Assembly (NCBI RefSeq): GCF_022539665.2
Contig: NC_081338.1
Coordinates: forward strand, 7,614,446-7,678,445
Length of the DNA stretch: 64,000 bases
Direction of reading: 5' to 3'
Source: Daphnia carinata
Taxonomy: Eukaryota > Arthropoda > Branchiopoda > Diplostraca > Daphniidae
The position numbers were made by a program, and so were the translations under genes. Below, one piece after another: positions 49,829 to 61,800 of the stretch (positions are counted from its first letter, which is position 1; each line of letters opens with the position of its first letter). Below the pieces are notes generated by a model. The model saw only the letters and a list, made by a program, of their open reading frames with translations. It was not told where the DNA came from and searched no databases.

Positions 49829-52800
49829 GAATGGGTGCCATTTTGTTTTCTTTAAAGTTTCCCGATAGCTATATGAATGCACCTATTGATCGCGTATCGA
49901 ATCACTGAGATCAGTCACAAGGATCAACCATTTATGACACAGCATGGGCCTAAAATCTAAAACGGAATGGATTGCGCAATGCAATTCGATTGTTAGTCGC
50001 TCTCCCTTTCGTGTTTCGCCGAATTCATTCAAGATGTCATTTGAAATTCGTACTGGGGTTTAAATCTGATCCATTTGTTTTTCCCTTTTTTTAATGTAGA
50101 TGATCAAAATGATGATCATCGTCGTCTTCTTCTTTGCCTTTTGTTGGCTTCCGTTCAACCTCTTGCAGGTATGTTTTTGAGCCATAAAAAAATATCGGCT
50201 AGCTCTCAAATCGTTTCATGTACATCGATTATAAAGGTGATCGGCGACCATTACCAGGAAATATGGAGTTGGACGAAAATCAACTACGTCGTTTTCGCGT
50301 GCCATTGGCTGGCCATGTCGCATTCGGCCTACAATCCTATTATCTACTGTTGTTTCAACTCAAAGTTCAGACAGGTAGGACACATGTTTCACCTTGCCAC
50401 ACCTATTAATGACCCTCCTTCTCCACTACTCTGCGATAAAGAGAGCCCCCCGTAATAACAGTAGGATATAATATTGGTTGCTACATTTTTTCAATTGTTT
50501 TTCGATAAGCTTAAATAGATGAACTATATGTCACGGAATGGAGATACGACATTTGAGGTATAAGAGATTTTCAGCAACAAAAAAGAAAACAATATTCGAT
50601 AAAAAAAAAATCATTTGTTTTTGGATTGTGCCTGTTGTTATAGTGCGCGTTATACGCGTTTTCTATGCACCCTTTATAGCAACATACATATGAGAAGGCT
50701 GGCCGTAAAGTATGGCTATAAATATCTTGTTGATACAGAAACGTGTAAGCTGCTAAGCTACTGATACCTCGCAAACGTACACTCTGTCCCCCATTTCACT
50801 GTCTTATTTTCATTTTTTGCGTTTATCTTTTGTTTCGTGTGTTTCGTTTTCCTTTTTGCCTCCTTCTGTCTTATCGTGTTCAATGTTTACTTAGTAGCCC
50901 GTGCAGCGTACGCGTTTCTAATATGATAAGAAAAGACAAATTTATCCACAAAATAATTTAAAACGAAATATTAAAAGAAGGCCCTGTGCCTCTGTATGTC
51001 TCTCTCTCTCTCTCTCGCTCTCTTATAAATGTCCCTCTGTTTCGATTGACGAAAGACGAAAGGTAAGCCATCAACAGACATCTCATAGCGTTCCTTTTTT
51101 TAATAATTACTTGTTAATACCCGCTTAAACTGGCTGCTGGGCAACGATTATATCAGAGAAACGTCATCGTGTTCTCCCCTCTCCTCCCGCCCCATCCTTT
51201 GTGTATGTTATCTTGCCTGGAAGTTTTTTCGTGCGCCTCTACTTTTGTCATTTATTTTTTTCTTTTCTTTTCTATTAAAAGAATAATTTGTATTGGCACT
51301 CAAAAGGCAAAGGCAGTATACTAATTACCGCACGCCCAGTTACGGTGGCAATTAAACCATTGAAAACAACTGAAACTAGTGACCAATATAAATTTGAAAA
51401 AAAAAAAATTAAATGCAAAAGCATAAACTCACTGAAATTTTTTTAATGAATCGCGCATATTTAGATTGTTCTAACAGTGGTAATGAATATTTTTTGTTCG
51501 TCGTTTTCTTTTCTAAACCTGGAATAATAAAACCAAAGGTAAACAAGATAAAGGAACAATAGTTTCCACCGCATGAGCTGCACGGCTATGGTTGGCTTCT
51601 TTCTTTTTTTTGTAACAACATTTCAACAATGATTAAAATTCATTTTACAGAGCAGTGAATTTTGAATAGCTTAAATAATAAGCCACAGTGATGAGATCCC
51701 ATCTAGTCATGCAAATTATCTAGCTGTTTCTTTTGATCCCTTTTGGTCGTAACGTACGGTCCGAAGACGTAAAAAAAATAATAATTGTCTGATACCTCCT
51801 GAATGCCGATTTTGTATATCAAGCAATTACTATTTTTTTAAAGGCCCAAATAATTTGTGGGCATCCCGTGGAAACTAAACGCCGAAAACCCGGCCTCCGC
51901 CCCACCCATTTCCCCGTGTATTGCAATTCACGTTGGTACTTTGAAGCTGGCGATTGTTGACCATTCTCACACCTTTCGATGTCGCTATAGATAATGCCAA
52001 TCCCAAACGCAAAACAACCTGACTGTGACGCCAAATCCCTCAACATTAAATATTGCCCGACCACACCCTTTTCGCATTGTCGCTAATACCCGTTTCCAAA
52101 ATAAACCAGTGTCAATCTATGTGGATTGATTATTTTTCTGTTTGTTTGTTTTGTAAGCACATCGACTGCTTTCGCAGCTCTTCTACAGTTAAATAAGGAG
52201 GTTCGATTTTTGTCATACGTAAAAATCGGGTTTTTAGTAAATCAAAAACCTTTTTTTTTCCTATTCACGCGTCACAAGCGAATACGCGCGTGATGCTTAG
52301 GAATGATTTCATTTTCTTTTGACTAATAAAGTCATTAGAATTCCATGTAATACACTACTGAACCAATCAGCTCTAGATTGTCAATTATATCAATCAAATA
52401 ACCCACGCTCAAAAATCGAACTGCCTTAACAAAACTGTTTTTGTGTTTTACCTTTTTAAACAAAAAAAAAACGAACAAAACAAATGGATTTAAATGGTCA
52501 ACCGTCGATTGCTAATAAATGATTGCTTCATTTTTGGATGTACAGGGTTTTCAAGTATTGGGCGTGCGTTGTGGCTGTCTGAAGGAGAACGTGGAGTGGC
52601 TGAACGCGGGCGATTGCGACTGTGGTGCTCACAGCGGCACGCAAGGGAGCGGCCATGGCGATCACGGTTGCGCCCCGCTGCAACGGGTCAACACCTACAC
52701 GACGTGCGCTGGCGGCAACAATTTAGGTCAGCACAGCAAGAACCCGTCGTGCCGGGTCCTGCTTCCCAGCAGCCACAACAACCATCACGGAGCCAACATT

Positions 52801-53172
52801 CACTTTGCGGGCCAATCGGGTGCGCACAACCGCCACTACCAACACCAAACGAGCTGCAAATCCAGCTCCTCGGCCCGTTTCCAGCACCAAGCGGAAGCCG
52901 GCGGCCAGCAGCAACGCGCAAAGTGTTGCTCCTCGTACAACAACAGTGCGAACACGCAACGCCGCTTCTCGCCGTCGTCATCTGCGGCCGTTTGCGGCGC
53001 CAGCGTCAATTACAACCGATCCGCTTCTCGTCCGCCCAAGTTTGTCTTCCGCACCAATTTCCCAACTCAATCGTCGTGCCACCAACAGCAGCAGCAATTG
53101 CTCTCTGGTGGGGATGGTTCGCCCACGAGCATCCAGTCCGCAGGCAACACCACGGCCGAATCGCACATTTGA
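45358..53172 (+). CDS. RYa-R: RYamide receptor-like neuropeptide GPCR
   Basis: Five exons: 45358-45942, 48086-48394, 50100-50168, 50237-50374 and 52546-53172. All junctions are phase 0. The total is 1728 nt, or 575 aa. This is a class A GPCR of the invertebrate neuropeptide-Y-like/RYamide group. The extracellular N-terminus has several N-glycosylation sites (NGT, NIS, NYT, NRS, NET). Visible landmarks are GNLVVC in TM1, NMAAGD in TM2, a D176-RY motif after TM3 with the flanking AVSVFVSAYTMVAIS typical of RYamide receptors, CWLPFN at 313-318 in TM6, and N354-PIIY-358 in TM7. The third intracellular loop has KTPGEAHQHRDLRLARSKRK, similar to the Drosophila RYamide receptor. The C-tail is about 217 residues, Cys/Gln/His/Ser-rich and far longer than in flies. 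I chose the ATG at 45358 (context GACATGG). An in-frame extension upstream has no ATG. Confidence 0.88.
45943..48085 (+). other. Intron 1 of the RYamide receptor-like gene
   Basis: 2.1-kb GT-AG intron splitting the receptor after TM3 (KQAK / WIIAAVW). The exon 1 frame stays open for about 48 codons into the intron. No coding or RNA gene recognised inside. Confidence 0.8.
48395..50099 (+). other. Intron 2 of the RYamide receptor-like gene
   Basis: 1.7-kb GT-AG intron between the third intracellular loop and TM6. It contains a C-run near 48540 and a long (ATA)n microsatellite. No gene seen inside. Confidence 0.8.
49791..49827. repeat. (ATA)n trinucleotide microsatellite
   Basis: About twelve uninterrupted ATA units inside intron 2 of the GPCR gene. 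It is likely to be length-polymorphic. Confidence 0.92.
50375..52545 (+). other. Intron 4 of the RYamide receptor-like gene
   Basis: 2.2-kb GT-AG intron separating TM7 and helix 8 start (NSKFRQ) from the C-tail exon (GFQVLGVRCGC). It has a (CT)n tract at 51001-51022. No internal gene recognised. Continued translation into the intron would give a shorter tail and end at about 50453. Confidence 0.78.
51001..51022. repeat. (CT)n microsatellite
   Basis: CT dinucleotide run with one GC interruption, in intron 4 of the GPCR gene. Confidence 0.85.
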
Positions 53173-53622
53173 AAGTGAGCGCGCAAGGCCACAATAGCGG
53201 CCATCTGGTACGACGGAAATTCTTCACCAACAATAGCCGGCCAAATGATAAGAACAAAAGAGATCTGGCGTGCGAGCCGTCTCATTCTTCGAGACTCTAG
53301 CACTATAGGACCATTTCCGTTTTTTCTGTTATCGTTTTTTTTATTCGTTTAACATTCTTTTATGTTGTTTTCTATTGATTTAAACTCATCAAAAGGTGGA
53401 TTGCCTATGGCTGTTGACTTGTCGTATCCTGGTTTAGCAATTTTTTTAAATTACGTATTTAAGTTAAAAAAAAACGTAATGTAAAATCTGCTAAAATCGT
53501 GCGCAGGTAATCAATACGTGATGTTTTCATGCCTGTTCTGCTCTTTAGATTTCACGTTAAAGAGTTGGGGAAACAGTCCGCGTAAACAAGTGTAGTATAA
53601 GACAACCATTTAGTATTATTGA

Positions 53623-53628
53623 AATAAA
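53623..53628 (+). terminator. Candidate poly(A) signal of the RYamide receptor-like gene
   Basis: Canonical AATAAA about 450 nt past the stop codon. It is the first exact hexamer I noticed downstream. Confidence 0.35.
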
Positions 53629-53831
53629 AATGGGGAAGCTCTGAAAATGAGTCAATGTCGTGATACCTTTTGAATCGTACGACATTGCAGTCGTGTATCC
53701 ATTGATTCGATGTTGACGCTAAATTGAATCGGAATATCTGAATGATCACCCATCAAATGCCATAACGAATCACGTTCGCGTCACGTCAGTCACTCTCGTA
53801 TTCCTCACGTATATTATTGTTATGTCGGTAC

Positions 53832-53843
53832 TGTGACGTCACA
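53832..53843. promoter_or_regulatory. 12-bp CRE-containing palindrome
   Basis: Exact TGTGACGTCACA, containing the CREB/ATF octamer, about 2 kb upstream of the HGSNAT start. The same 12-mer recurs at 55930-55941 inside HGSNAT exon 1. Function is inferred from the consensus only. Confidence 0.3.
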
Positions 53844-55843
53844 TTGATACAGTCTATGTACAAGTCAATTTCGAAGAATCAAAGAATATTACGGTTTCGA
53901 AAGGCAGTGACAGAATGGCCTTGTATGTTCCAAACAACAACTATGTATATTATACAAAAGAAAGAGAGAGTTTTGGTTTACCCTTGACCTGATTTAATGA
54001 GTATATTTGGACGACACATCGTCTGAATTCTATAATGTGTTACGTTTGCGTTATTTTTTAGTTTTTTTCGCGATTCCATGTTGTTATGATAGACGGTTTG
54101 ACCGCAAATGTTGTATCGAAAAGAGAGAGTCATTTAATGCACATTTACAGCGTAATGCCCTTCACCTTCTTTCCTTCTTCCCTCTCCCACCCCGCCCTTT
54201 TTTTTGGTTCACGTTTCTAAATAGAAATTGACCGATATTAAAATATAAAAAAAAATACGGCCTGATTAGATAACAAGTTAATCTCTCAGCGCGTGTCTGT
54301 TGTATATCTCGACTCGCAGTCCGGTACGCGCTCACGTTGACCTTTACGTTGTTCCTTGTTTTGATGTTTCATCGCCTGCCTACGTGTTGGAAACGTTGAC
54401 ATTCGACCAATTTATGTTCAAATTCTAATAATAACCGACATTTTCAAGAACAAATTGCTTGCGGAAAATTCAATTAGCACCGATCAATTCTTATATTTAA
54501 GAAAAACACAGTCAATAAACCTAAAGCTATTAGCGGATTTCTATTTAAGCAAACGCATGAAACGTGCTCCTCTTGGTCACCACATTAACACGCGATTCAC
54601 GCCCCAAAACCAAAATACAAAACAAAAAACAATTGTCCAATTTTATACATCTCGCTAGTTAATAACGTGCGCACGAGTGGGTTGAACAAATGTCTATTTT
54701 TCTCAGCCAAAATCCATTGATTAGTACTTATTGTCACTATATACCCTTGTTCCGCTACTGGCGTATGTAACCCCTAGCCTCCCCTGTCTGAGCTATATGT
54801 ATACGTAATCCATGCTACCACTTTTATCTGCGTAACAGTATAGCCGTGAGATAAAAGCATCTCTTTTCTTTGGCGAGTTGTTGGCGTGCGTGCGGGAACT
54901 TGTACGTTAACGTCAACATTTTGTTTTTGTACCTGCCGTTGTATGAAACGAGACACATACATACAAAATATTGTCACACAATTACACTCTATTTGTTTTG
55001 TTTTTCTTGTCAACCGTTTATTGTGTGCAGTCGTTTTGATTACATGGCAATCTGTATAACATTAAGTCGACATTTTGCTTCGTTCACGATTATGTATGTA
55101 TCGTTCACGATATGTATCGAAATCCAAAATGAAACTATACAGCATATACTGCAGGCACATTATGCGTATAAGGAAAAGCATGAAACGCTTGAAATAAATA
55201 GTTGCAGTGTTTCGAGGTGTGCGTACCAGATAACCAAATGAAGTCTGGTGTACATTTGACTCTGAAAAATACAAGTGAGATTGAGGCTAATGTTCTTGTA
55301 ACCTATTCCTTTATTCCAATTTTTTTTTGTTCCCATTTGATACGACGGTACAACAGGAATGATACGACCAGTATGGAGATGCAAGTTCTAGTTTTTCGCT
55401 TTCACATATCGCCCTAGCAGTTGAGACATTCCGTACGGCGTTCGTTATTCGATTTTTAGTTCCACTCTCCCTTTTTCCTTCTTCTGCGTATCTCATTTGA
55501 ACGTGTCGCGTAATGTGGTCAATGCCGGTGCGTTTATTGCTTGGTCGACATCGCTCGGAAAGAGACGCCTTTGCACTTTGGCGTCAAACTCTGTTTTGAA
55601 ATCCCGCACAAATGTGATAAAAAACAAAAAACAAAATAACAAACAAAGCGAAGACACCCCTTAAAAAAAATAGAACGCAAAAAAAGTTCAGTAAGCTTAT
55701 GGGTTGTGACTAGGTTTGTGATTCGTCGGCATTAGTTAATGGTTGAAACAGTTCATCGCTCATCTTATTAATTTCCGCGAAAAACATCGTTCTGTGATCG
55801 AAACTTCTGCGCTTCGTTTCAAACTTCGCCACGTAACCAAGAA

Positions 55844-58800
55844 ATGGCAAAATTATTTGAAGACCCTGGTGTGGACGAGTTCCGCGGATTGGACATGCGA
55901 AATTTGGGTATCGACGAAGCCTGGATGGTTGTGACGTCACAGTTAACCAACCCGTCTTGGCTCTACGTCCTTTCCGATGACTGCGATCAAGTGAGTGAAA
56001 TTGGGAATTTCAGTTATTTTGTGCAGAGTATATGTTCGTTAATTAAAAGCTTTATATTTGATGGATCACAGCCCATAAAACGAGAAGAAATATGATACGT
56101 ATTTTCTTGTGTACCTTGTCGCATAGTTCTACAAATATAGAGAGAGAGACGCAAACAGTGTTCGTCGACACTCGTCGTTTTCATCCGACGAATCGGTGTG
56201 ACGCAAGACTGTGATGGGTGCCAGTCTGAAGAGCTTATGTGAAAGTAAATTATAAAAGAAAAAAAAAAATGCGTAATAGTATACGGTGGGCGACAAATAC
56301 AAAATGTAGAATCTCGAATATCAATACCCATCATGAAATTGCGTCTTTTGAAATCGTTCCTGTTTGAAAAGAAAGTAGACTATACTCTTTTTCTTTCCTT
56401 TTTCATTTGCTTTTTTTCCCACTATTACTAAAGCATTTACTACTCCTGGGCTTACACAACAGTGTTTGACTGAAACTTTCGTACCGAATGTTCGTGAGCT
56501 TCCCGCAGGTCTCGTTGTTGTTCGATAAGAACACCATTAAATCTTATTTGCGTTATTCCAACATTGAGGCATAAAAACAAGTACTTGACAACTGAAGCAA
56601 AGAAAAAAAAAACAAGTTGTTTGTTGTTTTGCCTTTTCCCCTCAGGTTCTATATTCTTAGGTTTTTTTTTTTACTCAACACGAGCTGCAATGTTTTCTCC
56701 ATGTCGCCTTATCACTCCTAAAATTACACAATTGTTAGTTCTCCCACTTGTCTGCCTTCGTTTTTGTTTTACTTTAAAAAAACAAAGCCTTGCCTTTAGT
56801 GTAGTTTCCAAGTCCTGGTTGTCACAGTATTATACCACGTCCTGTTGTGATGTTGCTATTTGTATAGCGCGGCACGAGGAATTTACATAGTCTCATTGCA
56901 GTCAAGAAAAAAGCTAACACATATATCCCTTGCACGTGCAAGACAAGTAAGGAAACACAATCGAATTAGCATTGGCATACATCGCAACGTCGTAATGGGG
57001 TCACGGAAAAATAGGGGGGATAAACAAAATTTTTTATAACTTGATGTCATACATGGCATCTTTTTTAAAAGATATATAAGAAAAGAATGTGATTGTAGAT
57101 AGCGTTATTAAGAAAAACACTTTGAAAGAGAGAGTGTATCCGGAGTTGTCGGTAGACGCGGGATATTGTATATATATCCAGCGTGCAATGATTGTTTTTT
57201 TTTTTACACGCGATGGGAGGTGAAACATTGAACGTCTGTGACCGAGTTTCTATTGAATTTCATTCAGCCAATATTTATTTGTGGCCCTTTTTTTCCCCTC
57301 CGTGTTACATTGTCTATTTCGTTTTAATATATACAATTTCCGAAGCGAAAAGAAAAAGGGGAATGCGTAAGTGTCCGCCTTGGCTTTCCATCATCTGGAA
57401 AAGTAAAGTTCTACAGCCTATAATAGAAAAACAGCCAATAACATGTAAATTAAAGTGAATAAATCTTGTCTTTAAAAAAATCGCGTTGTTATTTGCAATT
57501 ATCAAATAGAATTTCATTACCATTCCCATATAGATCCTCGCATGAATAAAGTGCAATTTGATTTATGATTCGTTTTAACTTGATTGTCGCAGTGCGCTTT
57601 CAAATTGCTGGCTAGCATCGGTGCGGAAGCCAATAACAGTCTCGAAATGAGCACCAAGCACGGATGGACGTTGCGCTTCAGAAATGATAACGATTCAACC
57701 CACGTCCCTCGGTCCACAGACAGGTAATAACAGTCCCAGTTTGTGAATATTTAAAAACACTTCTATAATCTGCCATGGATTTGCAATGCCTTTATAATTA
57801 AGTTGCAAAGACTTCATGTTTCCGTAAAATGACTTATTTATTTAGACCTGAGTACACTCGCCCACTAAGTAAAACCGTAACGCTAAACAGTTAACGCGCA
57901 CGTGTATCCGAAACGGAAGTGATACATCCTTGTTTTCCTTTTTTTTTTTGCGTTTCCTAGCAATAATACCCTGTGCCAACTGCACGTTACAATGGGAGAA
58001 TTCGGAGTCTATGACGTTCAGATCAACCCGTCGGAGGGTGATCGTGCCAACTGCAGTTTCTCTACGGCCAAAGAACCAGTTAACATTTATGCTCGTAAGT
58101 CTCTAGAGTTTACTTTCTAAACAGAATGTCTCCGACGCCCTTATGCGTTATGTCGTTTTCGCCGGATAGCTTTTGACGTCGAAAAATACAAAAAAAAAAA
58201 AAAAAAAGATGACAAAAGTATCTTGCAACATAAGCGCACGGACCGGGGTAAAAAAGCACTGCAACGGTGTGATTGTTCAAAGAAATATTTGCTGCATTGT
58301 CTGTGCATGTACTAGATAAAAACTAAAAATGTAATATTACGTATCTATAATTGTATTGAGCCTTTTGTTCCTTATAGCTTTATTGGCCTGCTTTCTCTTC
58401 TACGTTGTACTGGCCTTCTTGTGGATTGGATTAAAAAAAGCTTTGCGAAAAGGCTATTTCGATGGATGTCTCTACGCTCTCAAGCTGAAAAAGAGGCCAA
58501 ATGTGAACGCTGATGAATCGGTCACGTGCAAACAAACCGAAGATGACAAGACGAAGAAAAAGAGCTCTCGACTCAAATCGCTAGACACATTTCGTGGGTG
58601 AGTTGTGAAGCTTTTAAACCCATTTGGTTTATACGCAAATCCCATCCGAATTCGTTTGATAAATATTGTGCGTTAGTGTATAAAATGAAACGCGGGGGGA
58701 TGACTCCGGTAGGAAGAAGATCCAATCCTCTAGTTATTCCCACCTGAATATGCAAACGTGATGCTATAGCAACAAAGGAGTATTCAATCATCCGTACATT

Positions 58801-61800
58801 CGATTTACATCTTTCCGATGTGTTTTTTTAATTTTATTTTTTTAATACGTATCTATGCCAGATATAAAATGAGATGTGCACATATGGATCTATAGTACCA
58901 TATCGATTTCAAAACTATAAGACGGTTACATAACCCCAGCTCAATTTAGGTTTGGTGAACGTCGGGTATACGCAGTTTGCTTTGACGAGAACTATCTAGA
59001 CTTTCTGAAGTAAGAAAAAGAAGATCTTCCATATTGAAGTATGATTGGGCTAAGCTAACAAAGAATACGCCTCAACACTTACGACAGTGTAGTACAACTC
59101 TAAAGAGAAGCTCAAATTAAACCAAGCGGATAACAATTTTTACAGTGAAATTTGAACAGGCCATAATGTTGTACATGTGTAGGAAATGCTAATCCGTAGG
59201 TCACGTTAAGTAAATTGGCATCCCATATCCTCCTTTTTTTATTAAGGAATATAAATTATCTAGTTTGTTTATACTAATCCTTTTGTGATGAAGGAAAAAC
59301 AAGAAAAAAACCAGATATCCACAGAAGGATATTAAATAAATCAAACGATCAAACGTTGGAGGGAAGAAACTCTATGAACGATCGTTTATGATTTATGCGA
59401 AATGTTATTGAAAACTTTGCCATTCAAATTTCAATACTAATTTATAGCCTTCATCTATTATCTATTTGAACAACCCATTTCATTTTGCTACTTTCCTTTG
59501 GCTATGTCGCACAATGTAGAATCAGTATTGTCGTCATGATATTCGTCAACGACGGCGCTGGCCAATATTTCTTCTTCGAGCACGCAACTTGGAATGGACT
59601 TCAAGTGGCCGATCTCGTCTTTCCTTGGTATGTCAGCTATTTATTTTTATTTTTTTTTTTCAAATATTGCCATTCCATTGCTTCCGTCATTTAACGGATG
59701 ACACATGTCATTGTTCTAAATTGTTCTTTGCTCACAGGTTTATGTGGATCATGGGTGTGTGCATGCCGATCTCGCTGAGATCCTCGCTACGCCGCAAAGA
59801 AACCAAACTGGCCATATTTGCAGGCATTTTACGTCGTTCGTGCATGCTCTTCCTACTCGGACTAATCAACAACTCGCTCGGCGGACATATCGAGCTCAGC
59901 CAATTGAGAATTCCGGGCGTACTCCAGCGCTTCGCCATCACTTACTTAGTTGTTGGCATGGCCGGCCTTTTCTTTACGCCCGCCGATCTCGCGGCTCCTT
60001 ATCAATCAGTACGTAAATTCGAACACTAATTAGAATGAAGAAGCTTTGCTAATACACCCTAACTCAGAGTAAAACTCGGAAAATGTTGCAAGATATCATC
60101 GTCCTGTGGCCGCAGTGGATTTTCTTTTTGCTGCTGGTTGCCGGCCATTGTTTCATCACATTTTTCATTCCCATCGAAGAGGAATGTCCTGTCGGTTACC
60201 TGGGTCCCGCTGGACTGCATTTAGATAACAAATATCCAGGCCAGTGCATCGGAGGAGCGGCAGGCTACATCGATCGATTGATCCTTACAGTTCAACACAT
60301 CTACAACTGGCCCACAACCAGGCAGGTCTACGAATCCGGGCCTTACGATCCAGAGGGAATTTTGGGTAAGAACATTTTCGCTGAACCATTTTCGATTCAT
60401 CGTGTATCTTACTCCTCCGCTCCTCCACTACAATTAGATCTTTTCAAATGAGAAACATCAATTCTTTAAACGTGAATTCATTCACAGATGCTATATATAT
60501 TCATGGTTAGCGGGGATAGTCTCAGACTTAGACATAAGAGTCTTAAACAAATAGAAATCGATTCCTAAAAAAATATTGGTTTTAGTCTAGACAGAGAGTA
60601 TACGTGCTGCTCTACAAGCATATTGAATATCTATCTATTAGCATCCACTGTAATGAACCCTTTGGTTCATTGAAGCACTTTATCGACCATAGCATGATTG
60701 CACCATCCTTCAGCTATAATCTTTCTTATCTATACTATATAAATGTTGAAAGGGAAGGTTATTTAAGAGCTACGTATACCATGTCATCGACTGCATCATT
60801 TTTAAAAAAAAACTATATCAGTCGCATTCAGATGTACGAGAACATTTCGGTGTTCTTTCTTCATCTGAAGAGGCAAAGAAAATGACCAAAAAGATAAACG
60901 TGCCTCATGTATGTTGGCTATCTTGAAAGAGCTGATCAATTCAAATACCTAGAAAACTCAGTCGACCGCGATTTCCTGTTTACAGGGCAAACCCAACCAA
61001 CAGTATATGAAAATCTCCTCGCGGTGCATGAACCAATCGCAGAATAAAATTGAGATATCTCGTGAAGTAAATATCCTGGAAGTACAAGCATTTCTTTAAA
61101 AAAAACTATCTTCTTCATTTATTTTTAGATTTGGGTTGTAGATTGGCTTGTTCTTTGTTTTCAATTCGCGTTTTTTTTGTATCGAAAAAGCAGATTACAA
61201 TTTTCTAGTAGATGTTGATTTTAGTGGCTAGATAAGCCCAGTTTCATTAATTTATGTTTTTATTTCCATCGTAGAAAATGTTAGTGTGTTTCACGATTGG
61301 CTAGCGCATCGACCTACTGACACGTTTTTATTGCACCGGTATGCCATTTCTTCAATGTTCAACATCAACGAACAAGTCAAATTTTCCTCTGTCCAAGAAA
61401 TTCAGGCATAGTGGCAACATTCGGTTCACACCTCTAACTCATACGGGCGTTTATGCATGATCGTAACGAAAGGGGAGTAACAAGAAAAGAAAACAAATTT
61501 GATTTTTGTTCTGTTTTTTATGAAAGAAAGAAGCCCACACAAACATTCGGTAACCTAGCCGTGATTATATCCATTGAAACGGTAATCTCCAGCACTCAAG
61601 CAACAGTCCATCCCATAGAAAAGAAAATAGTAATAAAAGCTCTTTTCAAAAATTTATTTATAACAAACGACCCGCCCTCCGCCCCCCTCAAAAAACGAAC
61701 CATGAAATGCAATCACGAAAGACCGATTCTTTTGGTTGGTTTCACACGCTATTTATCTCCTACTTATCTTGAATAGCAATTTGATATTGAGCTTTTCCTC

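Larger units (their letters stand above)
53173..55843. other. Region between the RYamide receptor gene and HGSNAT
   Basis: About 2.7 kb holding the GPCR 3' UTR and the HGSNAT promoter and 5' UTR. AATAAA at 53623-53628 is a candidate poly(A) signal. A TGTGACGTCACA palindrome lies near 53832-53843. Short ORFs show no family features. Confidence 0.65.

Noticed and set aside
52494-53300. 268-codon ORF in another frame over the GPCR tail exon
   Set aside because: It has no good acceptor or phase match to exon 4, and the arginine- and proline-rich composition fits a shadow frame of a TA-poor exon. It is kept only as a finding about frame openness.
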